The notes under the pieces: model-generated
Databases searched by the model: none
Seen by the model: only the letters and a program-made list of their open reading frames with translations
Told to the model about the DNA's origin: nothing
Made by a program: the position numbers and the translations under genes
DNA from: Zobellella maritima
Lineage (GTDB): Bacteria; Pseudomonadota; Gammaproteobacteria; Enterobacterales; Aeromonadaceae
DNA length: 64,000 nt
Direction of reading: 5' to 3'
NCBI RefSeq assembly: GCF_003075035.1
Contig: NZ_QCZE01000001.1
Span: 1,052,602-1,116,601, forward strand
Shown: piece after piece, positions 57,146 to 64,000 of the stretch
Position numbering within the stretch: the first letter of the stretch is position 1
Layout of the letters: each line of letters begins with the position of its first letter

Positions 57146-59065
57146 TCACTCTAAGGTTGATAAAAATTCGGCAACAGTGGTTAACGAGCGGGTCCTGGGC
57201 ATGGGCGGCAGGCTATTGATAAAGTCGGCGCCATAGGCCCGGTTGACCAGCCGGCTATCGGTAATGACCAGTACCCCCTGATCGGTCACATCGCGGATCA
57301 GCCGGCCGACCCCCTGCTTAAGGGTGATGATGGCCTTGGGTAGCTGCACCCGGGCAAATCCGTCTTCGCCCCGATGGCGGCAATCTTCGAGCCGTGCGCT
57401 GAGCAGGGGATCGTCCGGCGCACTGAAGGGCAGCTTGTCGATCACCACGCATTGCAGGGCATTACCACGCACATCTATGCCTTCCCAGAAGCTGCTGGTC
57501 GCCACCAGCACGGCGCGCCCGTCCTGGCTGAACTGCTCCAGCAGCCGCACCTTGTTGTCTTCCCCCTGCATCAGCACGGTACGCGCCAGCCGGGCCCTGA
57601 GCACCTCGGCTACTTCCTTCATCACCTGATAGCTGGTACACAAGAAGAAACTACCTCCCGGTACGGCGGCCAGGGTGTCAACCAGGGTCTCGGCCAGGAA
57701 GCGCCCCCGCCCGGCGCCATTGGTTTCAGGCAGGTAACGGGGCACGCACAGGCGCGACTGGCGAGGGTAATCAAAGGGGCTGTCCAATTGCAAGGTACGG
57801 CAGCGGTCGAGCCCCATATCGGCACAGAAATGGGCAAAACTTTCCCCCACCGCCAGGGTCGCGGAGGTAAACACCCAACTGACCTCATCCTTGGCAAGCT
57901 CGGCGGCAAAGCGATCGGCGACCGACAACGGGGTCTTGTGAAAACTGATATGCTGACGGTGCGCGTCGTACCAGTAGGAATATCCCTGATCTTCCACCCG
58001 GGTAACCGACTCCAGGGCGGCCTTGACGCTGATCAGCCGCTCGAAGCACTGGCTGAGCTGCTCTCCCCGTCCCATGCACAGCTTGAGCACCTCGTAGCTG
58101 AAATCCAGACTTTCCTTCAGGCGCTCGAGGGCGGCGGCCACCTCGCTTCGGGCCAGCATGGGTCTCAGCTGGCCGCGCCCCGTCTCCACCCCGAAGGCCA
58201 GCCGCAGATCCAGCGCGCAACGCTCCAGCTGATCGGCAGCCTTGCCGAGCTGGGCCATGTCCTTGGCTTCTATCTTGTAGGCCAGACGCAGATCCCGGGC
58301 CAGTTCGACAAACAGCCGGCTGGACTGGCTCTGGCCGAAATACTGGCCGGCAATCTCGGGCAACTGGTGGGCTTCATCGAGGATATAGGCGTCGGCATCG
58401 GGGATCAGCTGGCCAAATCCGGTGTCGCGCACCGCCATATCGGCAAAAAACAGATGATGGTTGACCACCACTACCTGGGCTTCCATCGCACGGCTGCGGG
58501 CCTTTACCAGGTAACAATCCTGGTAATGGGGGCAATCTCTGCCCAGGCAGTTGTCATTGGTGCTGGTCACCAGGGGGAGGATTTCGCTACGCTCGGGCAG
58601 GCCGGGAATATCACCGATATCGCCGCTGACGGTGAGCGGCAGGAAACGGCGAACCTTTTGCAGATCCGCAATCCCCTCGGCAGAAAGCTGGGGCACAGCC
58701 TCACTCAACAGCCCCAGACGTTCGATACACACATAGTTGGCTCGACCTTTCAGCAAGGCGACCGGAAAATGGTAATCGAGCGCCTTGACCAGGGTCGGCA
58801 GATCCCGGTGAAACAGCTGCTCCTGCAGGTTACGCGAGCCCGTACTGAGCACCACCTTCTTACCGGTGGCCAGCACAGGCGCCAGATAAGCGAACGTTTT
58901 GCCGGTGCCGGTGCCCGCCTCCACCACCAGGGGGATCCTGTCTTCCAGGGCCTGCCCGACCGCCGCCGCCATATCGACCTGGGCAGCCCGGGGCACAAAG
59001 CCATCGATAGCCCGGGCCAGGGGCCCGTTTTCAGCAAAGAGGGTTGAACTGTTGAGGTTTTCCAA
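57146..59065 (-). CDS. yoaA: DinG-family ATP-dependent DNA helicase YoaA
   Basis: 639 residues of the XPD/DinG superfamily 2. Walker A is AGTGTGKT (50-57), Walker B is DEAH (230-233). The four cysteines that hold the [4Fe-4S] cluster are Cys113, Cys173, Cys178 and Cys184 (NCLGRDCPHYQDC). Late motifs include ATSSFWEGIDVRG and QGVGRLIRD. YoaA partners HolC in E. coli for replication-fork repair. Position next to tsaB is conserved. Confidence 0.95.
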   Translation of the reverse strand: MENLNSSTLFAENGPLARAIDGFVPRAAQVDMAAAVGQALEDRIPLVVEAGTGTGKTFAYLAPVLATGKKVVLSTGSRNLQEQLFHRDLPTLVKALDYHFPVALLKGRANYVCIERLGLLSEAVPQLSAEGIADLQKVRRFLPLTVSGDIGDIPGLPERSEILPLVTSTNDNCLGRDCPHYQDCYLVKARSRAMEAQVVVVNHHLFFADMAVRDTGFGQLIPDADAYILDEAHQLPEIAGQYFGQSQSSRLFVELARDLRLAYKIEAKDMAQLGKAADQLERCALDLRLAFGVETGRGQLRPMLARSEVAAALERLKESLDFSYEVLKLCMGRGEQLSQCFERLISVKAALESVTRVEDQGYSYWYDAHRQHISFHKTPLSVADRFAAELAKDEVSWVFTSATLAVGESFAHFCADMGLDRCRTLQLDSPFDYPRQSRLCVPRYLPETNGAGRGRFLAETLVDTLAAVPGGSFFLCTSYQVMKEVAEVLRARLARTVLMQGEDNKVRLLEQFSQDGRAVLVATSSFWEGIDVRGNALQCVVIDKLPFSAPDDPLLSARLEDCRHRGEDGFARVQLPKAIITLKQGVGRLIRDVTDQGVLVITDSRLVNRAYGADFINSLPPMPRTRSLTTVAEFLSTLE

Positions 59066-59167
59066 AGGCGTCGGGCATCATGATGTAAAAGGCCGATTAT
59101 ACCAGAAAAGATTCGATCCCGTCGCCCGCGAGCTGAGCGCGGCGTCCGCGTCCGAAGGACAATAGGC

Positions 59168-59887
59168 TCAGGTCAGGGTCACCATATGTCCCACCATCCC
59201 CAGGATAAATCCCAGCACTGCGCCCATGGGCGGCGCCCAGTGCCTGTCCAGCACCGCCTGGGGGGCGATATCCTGAAACACCGAGTAGAGAATGCCGCCG
59301 GAAGCAAACAGCATAATCCCGGCCACCAGCGACGGAGACTCGGCCAGCCAGAGATAGCCCGACAGGCCGGCAGCCGGTCCGCACAAGGCCATCAACGCGA
59401 ACAGGGCGATAATCTTAAAACGGCTGTAACCGGACGACGCATTCAATTCCCGGAACGCATTAAAGCCTTCCGGCAGATTCTGCAATGCCATCAGGACGGC
59501 AAGTAGAACACCACTGCCGCTGGCCCCCATGGCAAAGGCCGCCCCCAATGCCAGCGACTCGGGAATAAAATCGGAAAGCATGGCCGACAGCTGGCTGGCC
59601 GGCGTACGCAGCTTGAACAAGACGATATCCAGGGTCATGAACGCCAGACCACCGCCACAGAAGCACAGGGCCGCCATTACCGGATCCAGGCTGCCAATCC
59701 CGTCAGGCACCAACACCAGGGCCACCGCCGACAGCAGGGCTCCCCCCCCGAAGGCGATCACCGAATGACGAAACTCGTTCTCCAGCCAGGCAGGATGGAT
59801 CCGCTCCACACAGGCTATCAGGGCTCCCAGCGGCATGGCCATGCCCGCCAGCAGCGTAAAGGCAACGATCATCATCAACTCAGACAT
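59168..59887 (-). CDS. ZIP-family transporter with atypical metal-site residues
   Basis: 239 residues from the ATG at 59887, with GAGAG 5 bases upstream. It has about seven to eight membrane helices and the ZIP signature regions, but the usual metal-binding His of the two core helices are replaced: DFIPE (106-110) where HxxxE is common, and QNLPEG (136-141) instead of HN-x-PEG. The substrate may therefore not be zinc. Such variants exist in related bacteria. It is a single gene. Confidence 0.78.
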   Translation of the reverse strand: MSELMMIVAFTLLAGMAMPLGALIACVERIHPAWLENEFRHSVIAFGGGALLSAVALVLVPDGIGSLDPVMAALCFCGGGLAFMTLDIVLFKLRTPASQLSAMLSDFIPESLALGAAFAMGASGSGVLLAVLMALQNLPEGFNAFRELNASSGYSRFKIIALFALMALCGPAAGLSGYLWLAESPSLVAGIMLFASGGILYSVFQDIAPQAVLDRHWAPPMGAVLGFILGMVGHMVTLT

Positions 59888-59996
59888 AGGCGCTCTCATC
59901 CTCAGCCCGCAGTCAGTAAGCGCAGGCATAAACCCAACCCTGATGCGGATATTGCTTAATTATCGAAATGACCAAGCAGGTTTTGAAGCTGGAAAA

Positions 59997-61301
59997 CTAA
60001 CAACGATTCATACTGAATCGCAGGAAATGGGTAGAGCAGGAAATACAGGGGTCATAGTTGCGGATCAGCCGTTCGCAAAACAGCTTGAGCTCCTGGTCGC
60101 TGTGGCTCAGGCCAAAGCGGGTGACCGAGGTCTTCAGATCCTGTTCGATGCGCGCCTGGTTCTGGCTGGTAGGCGGTATGATGGTGCATGACAACACCTT
60201 GCCCTGTGCATCCAGCCGGTAGTGATGATAAATCATGCCCCGCGGTGCCTCGGTACAGAAACAGCATTCTCCCGCCCTGGGCGTGACCGGCAGGCAGGCC
60301 TCACCGGTCGGGCAGTCCTGCGTCAGCAGCCGACTTGCCTCGAACAACGCCCAGTATATCTCCAATGCCCGGGCCTGAATGCTGGTGAACATGTTGCGAC
60401 TGGGAAAGTCGAGACCAGAGTCCCGTGCCAGGGAGCTGACCTCGGCGGGCAGCCGGGCAAAACCGTTGTTCATCCGGGCCAGGGGGCCGACCAGGTAATC
60501 CCTGCCTTCAAGCAGCGAATACAGCGCCGTGGAATGAGGCTCCTGGTGTTCGGCAAAATGGCGGGGGTAGTCGTCGTACTCCAGGCTCAGGCCATTGCTG
60601 GTGGTAATGCGCCCGCCATTGATGGCATAGGCATCCGGCTCGGCCAGGCTGACCCAGATAAAGTCATGGCTGTAGTCGGGCAGCGTCAGCCCCGCCGTCC
60701 AACGCACCAGCGCGTCGGCCGCGGGCAGCGCCTGCTCCACCTGCCGCCGAACCGCATCCCAGCGTTCTCTATCGGGCAGGCGACCAAAGCCTCCTACCTG
60801 CAGGCCCACCGGATGCACGGAGCGCCCCCCCAGCAACGCCATCAGGGCATTGCCGACCTCCTGCAGTTGCATGCCCCGCTTCAGTACCTCGGGATACAAT
60901 TTGGCCATGGCCAGGGCATGATCGAACCCAAGAAAGTCGGGTGCTGCCAGAAAGTGAATATGCAGCGCATGACTCTGCACCCATTCCCCCAGATTCATCA
61001 GTTTTCTCAGCTGCACCAGCGGCGTGGGCAACGCAATGCCGAACAGCCGCTCCATCGCCTGGATGGAGGTCAGCTGATAGGCCATGGGGCAGATACCGCA
61101 GATGCGGGCGTTGAGATCCGGCACCTCCTGATAGCCGCGCCCTTCCAGAAACTTCTCGAACAGCCGGGGCGGCTCGAAGATGGCCAGGTGCAGCCTGTCG
61201 ATACGATCCCCTTTGGCGCTCAGCTCCAGGCTGCCTTCCCCTTCCAGCCGGGTGACAAAGGGGACCTTGAGGGCAATGCGGCGCCTGGCTTTCTTCTTCA
61301 T
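59997..61301 (-). CDS. [NiFe] hydrogenase large subunit, group 3b-like (alpha/HydA)
   Basis: 434 residues carrying the Ni-Fe site. The N-terminal ligand motif is ARICGICPMAY (Cys68, Cys71) and the C-terminal is DPCISCSTH (Cys419, Cys422, His425). The last nine residues after His425 are the expected cleavable extension. The His that normally closes the first motif is Tyr75 here. It is the last of four overlapping genes (beta, gamma, delta, alpha) typical of NAD(P)-linked cytoplasmic sulfhydrogenase-type enzymes. No maturation genes (hypA-F or protease) lie in the window. Confidence 0.9.
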   Translation of the reverse strand: MKKKARRRIALKVPFVTRLEGEGSLELSAKGDRIDRLHLAIFEPPRLFEKFLEGRGYQEVPDLNARICGICPMAYQLTSIQAMERLFGIALPTPLVQLRKLMNLGEWVQSHALHIHFLAAPDFLGFDHALAMAKLYPEVLKRGMQLQEVGNALMALLGGRSVHPVGLQVGGFGRLPDRERWDAVRRQVEQALPAADALVRWTAGLTLPDYSHDFIWVSLAEPDAYAINGGRITTSNGLSLEYDDYPRHFAEHQEPHSTALYSLLEGRDYLVGPLARMNNGFARLPAEVSSLARDSGLDFPSRNMFTSIQARALEIYWALFEASRLLTQDCPTGEACLPVTPRAGECCFCTEAPRGMIYHHYRLDAQGKVLSCTIIPPTSQNQARIEQDLKTSVTRFGLSHSDQELKLFCERLIRNYDPCISCSTHFLRFSMNRC

Positions 61302-62101
61302 TCATCCAGTTCCCGCACGTCAATGCGCTGCCAGCGCCGGCTTTGCTCGCGAAAGGGCGCGCTGTGACTGTGAATGGCGGCAAAGCGTCTGGCGATGTCG
61401 TCGGGTACCAGCCCCAGCCCGGCGAAACGGTTGGCCAGGCTGTCACAGTTGGGCTGCTCGGAGGGGCCGAAGCAGCCGTAGCAGGCCCGGCCAAAGGCGG
61501 GACAGAGGGCCCCACAGCCGGTGCGCACCACCGGGCCCAGGCAGGGCGCCCCCCGGGTCACCATCACGCACACCTGCTGCCGGCGCTTGCACTCCATGCA
61601 CAGCTTTTCGGCCTCGGGCCTGGGCTGCACGCCTAACCGCAACTGGCGCAGAAAATGACGCATCTGCTCGACCGTTATGGGGCACCCCCACAGCTCAAAG
61701 TCCACCTTGATATGCTCGGCCACCCCGGTGGAGGTCGCCAGGGTATCGATAAAGTCCGGCCGGGCGTAAATGGCCGCCTGCCAGGCCGGACCGTCGGCCA
61801 TGTTGCGCAGGGCCTGGATGCCGCCGCTGGTGGCACAGGCGCCTATGGTGACCACCAGCCTGCTGTTCCGGCGTAGGGTCCGGGCACGCTCGAGATCTTC
61901 CGGGGTAGACACACTGCCCTCGACAAAGGCCACGTCCACCTGTTGGTCCGGCCCTTCGATACCTGCCTCGATAAAATGCAGAAACGCCACTTCTTCCAGC
62001 AGTTCCAGCAGCGCCGGCCCCTGATTGAGAAAGGCCAGCTGACAGCCGGAGCAGGAGGTAAGCTTGTGCACCGCCAGGGTCAGTTTGGGGTTCGCCATCA
62101 C
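61298..62101 (-). CDS. [NiFe] hydrogenase small subunit (delta/HydD)
   Basis: 267 residues without a Tat signal, so cytoplasmic. Proximal cluster ligands are in LTSCSGCQLAF (Cys17, Cys20), IGACATSGG and the later RGAPCLGPVVR. A dense Cys region (LCMECKRRQQVC, then TGCGALCPAFGRACYGCFG) would hold further [4Fe-4S] clusters. It transfers electrons from the NiFe site to the flavin subunit. It overlaps the large-subunit gene by 4 bases and the gamma gene by 4. Confidence 0.92.
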   Translation of the reverse strand: MMANPKLTLAVHKLTSCSGCQLAFLNQGPALLELLEEVAFLHFIEAGIEGPDQQVDVAFVEGSVSTPEDLERARTLRRNSRLVVTIGACATSGGIQALRNMADGPAWQAAIYARPDFIDTLATSTGVAEHIKVDFELWGCPITVEQMRHFLRQLRLGVQPRPEAEKLCMECKRRQQVCVMVTRGAPCLGPVVRTGCGALCPAFGRACYGCFGPSEQPNCDSLANRFAGLGLVPDDIARRFAAIHSHSAPFREQSRRWQRIDVRELDE

Positions 62102-62916
62102 ACGCCCTCCCGCCCCAGCCAGGGCTTAACCACCGGATAGTGGAATACGGGGCCGTCCTTGCAGACAAAATACGGACCCAGTTGGCAGTGACCACACAGG
62201 CCCAGGCCACACTGAAAGTTGCGCTCCAGGCTCAGATAGACGGCGTCATCTCCCACCTGAAGCCGCCCCAACTGTTTGATGGCCGCCAACATCATGATCT
62301 CGGGCCCGCACATCAGCACAGCGCAATGTTCAGGATCGAACTCGGCCAGCTCCAGCAATTCGGTGACCAGCCCCAGGCGCCAGCGGTGCCGATGCCGGTG
62401 TTCCTCGCTGGCAGCCAGCAGTACCTGACACTTGGCCAACCTTTGCCAGCGCCGATACTGGCCTTGCCACAGCAGGTCCGCATGATGCTTGACCCCCTGC
62501 AGGATCACGATGCGGCCATACTGATCCCGGTTGGCCACCGCATGATGGATGGCCGCCACCACGGGGGCGCAGCCCAATCCGGCGGTGATGAACACCAGAT
62601 CCCGTCCCTGTAGCCGCGCCAGCGGCCAGCCCTGCCCGAAGGGGCCACGCAGGCCCAGCTGCTGGCCGATTTCCAGCTCCACCAGGGGCCGGGTGACCCG
62701 ACCCACCGCACGAATGGTGTGTTGCAACAGGCCCTGCCGCCAGCCCATGATGGAGATGGCTACTTCTCCGGCCCCGAATAGATAGAGCATATTGAACTGA
62801 CCGTAATCGAAATCGAACGGCGCCTGGGTTGCCAGCGCCAGACCCAGGGTATGAACCCCGGGTGATTCCAATTCCTTCGCCGCCAAAGTGGCGACCATGG
62901 GCAACGACTCAGCCAT
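62098..62916 (-). CDS. Hydrogenase diaphorase subunit, FAD/NAD(P)-binding (gamma/HydG)
   Basis: 272 residues from the ATG at 62916, preceded by AGGAGG; the open frame further upstream overlaps the beta gene and is spurious. A ferredoxin-reductase fold: FAD domain, NAD(P) domain with [18 protein letters not shown] and [14 protein letters not shown], and a C-terminal [2Fe-2S] motif with [20 protein letters not shown]. It exchanges electrons with NAD(P)H. It overlaps the beta gene by 8 bases. Confidence 0.92.
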   Translation of the reverse strand: MAESLPMVATLAAKELESPGVHTLGLALATQAPFDFDYGQFNMLYLFGAGEVAISIMGWRQGLLQHTIRAVGRVTRPLVELEIGQQLGLRGPFGQGWPLARLQGRDLVFITAGLGCAPVVAAIHHAVANRDQYGRIVILQGVKHHADLLWQGQYRRWQRLAKCQVLLAASEEHRHRHRWRLGLVTELLELAEFDPEHCAVLMCGPEIMMLAAIKQLGRLQVGDDAVYLSLERNFQCGLGLCGHCQLGPYFVCKDGPVFHYPVVKPWLGREGV

Positions 62917-64000
62917 GCTTGCCCTCCTGGGGATTGTCTGCAAGCAAGGCTTGCGCCTCCTCCACCAGATCGATGGCCACCGGACACCAGGCGATGCAAC
63001 GGCCGCAGCCGACGCAGCCACTGCGGCCGAACTGCTGTTGCCAGGTGGCCAGCTTGTGCACCAACCATTGCCGATAGCGGTGACGAATTTCATAGCGGAC
63101 CACCTTGCCGGTGATGTAGCTGTGCTGCTCGCTGAAACAGGAGTCCCAGCGCTGTACCTGCTCGAGCTGCCGGTTGCGGACGTCGCCTTCGGTATCCTGC
63201 TTCGAACAGAAACAGGTGGGACAAACCGAAGTGCAGTTGCCGCAGGCCAGGCAGCGCTCGGCCACCTGCTGCCAGCGTGGATGATCAAGCCGATCCACCA
63301 GCTGCGCCAGTTCGGCTTCGCCCGGCATTGCCCGCTGTTGTTGGCTGGCACCGGCAAGCAGAGCCCTGGCCTCGGATACCTGTTTATCCGTTGCTTTTCT
63401 CAAGGGTAGCCGGGCAACCATGGCCGCACCCAGGTCGCTGCCGGCCTGCAGCAGGTAACCCGCATCCAGCTCGTCAAGCAGCAAGTCAAAACCGGCGCGA
63501 GCCTCGGGGCCGTCACCGGTCGACACACAAAAGCAGGTGTTGGCACTGCGGGCACAATTGACCGCCACGATCAGCAGTTGCGCGCGCTGGGCCCGATAGA
63601 AGGGATCCGCATAGGGGCCATCAAGGAAGTGCTGGTCCTGAATAGCCAGCGCCGCCAGATCGCAGCCCCGCAGGCCGATAACCGCGAGCCGCTTGGGGCT
63701 AGGCTCCACAGCGCGAAAACACAGGCCATGTTCGGTATTGTCGGCCCGCCACAGCACTTGCTCAGGTTGAAACAGCCAGGGCTTGAGGCCCTGAGGGCCG
63801 GTATTCCAGGCAAAGGCGCGCCGGCCGGCGGTGTGCTGCAGACGGTAGCGACCGGCCTCGGCCTGCTCCTGCCAACCCCAGGGCAGCTCGTCGATATGGT
63901 TCAAGGGGGCAAACACAATGGCATCGTCTTTCACCCGAGGGCCAATCACCTCATATCCGCCCTGCACCAACGCCTGATACAAGCGGTGCAGATCCCGGGC
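62909..64000 (-). CDS. Hydrogenase iron-sulfur subunit (beta/HydB), N-terminus beyond the window
   Basis: 364 codons are visible and the frame runs off the right edge, so only the first few residues are probably missing. It has an AsrA-like 4Fe-4S dicluster domain with [16 protein letters not shown] (about two-thirds along) and [12 protein letters not shown] near the end. The N-terminal part includes [13 protein letters not shown]. It links the flavin subunit to the hydrogenase core. First visible gene of the operon. Confidence 0.9.
   Translation of the reverse strand, partial: ARDLHRLYQALVQGGYEVIGPRVKDDAIVFAPLNHIDELPWGWQEQAEAGRYRLQHTAGRRAFAWNTGPQGLKPWLFQPEQVLWRADNTEHGLCFRAVEPSPKRLAVIGLRGCDLAALAIQDQHFLDGPYADPFYRAQRAQLLIVAVNCARSANTCFCVSTGDGPEARAGFDLLLDELDAGYLLQAGSDLGAAMVARLPLRKATDKQVSEARALLAGASQQQRAMPGEAELAQLVDRLDHPRWQQVAERCLACGNCTSVCPTCFCSKQDTEGDVRNRQLEQVQRWDSCFSEQHSYITGKVVRYEIRHRYRQWLVHKLATWQQQFGRSGCVGCGRCIAWCPVAIDLVEEAQALLADNPQEGKHG

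Overview
The window is chromosomal DNA of a GC-rich gammaproteobacterium. Protein sequences and gene order (fnr-uspE-ttcA, thrS-infC-rpmI-rplT-pheST-ihfA, yeaG-yeaH-ycgB, ycgL/minCDE/rnd/fadD/tsaB/yoaA) fit the Aeromonadales, most likely the marine Oceanimonas/Oceanisphaera/Zobellella group. That assignment is inference from sequence recall, not a database search. Nearly everything is ordinary chromosome. No prophage, transposase, integrase or CRISPR array was seen.

Layout. 1-4.2 kb: end of the cbb3-oxidase maturation genes (ccoI, ccoS, a TauE/SafE-type membrane protein), then fnr, uspE and ttcA. 4.3-6.7 kb: two hypothetical envelope proteins and the sirtuin cobB, all on the minus strand. 6.8-13.7 kb: the minus-strand translation operon thrS-infC-rpmI-rplT-pheS-pheT-ihfA, in which infC appears to start at an AUA codon that overlaps the thrS stop. 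14.1-19.2 kb: a fructosamine-kinase-like gene, a pteridine reductase, a CPxCG protein, riboflavin synthase divergent from a MATE pump, and a DUF3080 lipoprotein. 19.2-19.6 kb: three tandem tRNA-Val(GAC) genes with a good promoter and a terminator.

20.3-39.7 kb is the most interesting part. A three-gene TRAP transporter is followed by a lipoprotein closely resembling penicillin G acylase, including the residues of its phenylacetyl pocket. Next comes a complete phenylacetate degradation cluster: paaY, paaX, paaKJIHGFEDCBA, and divergent paaZ. The simplest reading is a periplasmic enzyme that frees phenylacetate from N-phenylacetyl compounds, an uptake system, and the pathway that converts phenylacetate to acetyl-CoA and succinyl-CoA. 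An 11-base motif upstream of both the TRAP operon and paaZ hints at shared control.

40-48 kb: an omega-amino-acid aminotransferase, an azoreductase, and the stress operon prkA(yeaG)-yeaH-spoVR(ycgB). 48-59.9 kb: fadR, dsbB, ycgN-ycgM-ycgL, minCDE, rnd, fadD, an unrecognised 52-codon arginine-rich ORF, tsaB, the helicase yoaA, and an atypical ZIP-family transporter. 60-64 kb: a four-subunit group-3b-like NAD(P)-linked [NiFe] hydrogenase running off the right edge.

Small dispersed repeats sit in several intergenic regions, mostly just downstream of stop codons: a 16-base motif in three copies, a roughly 100-base element in three places (one copy supplies the last codons of dsbB), and a 46-base element in two copies.
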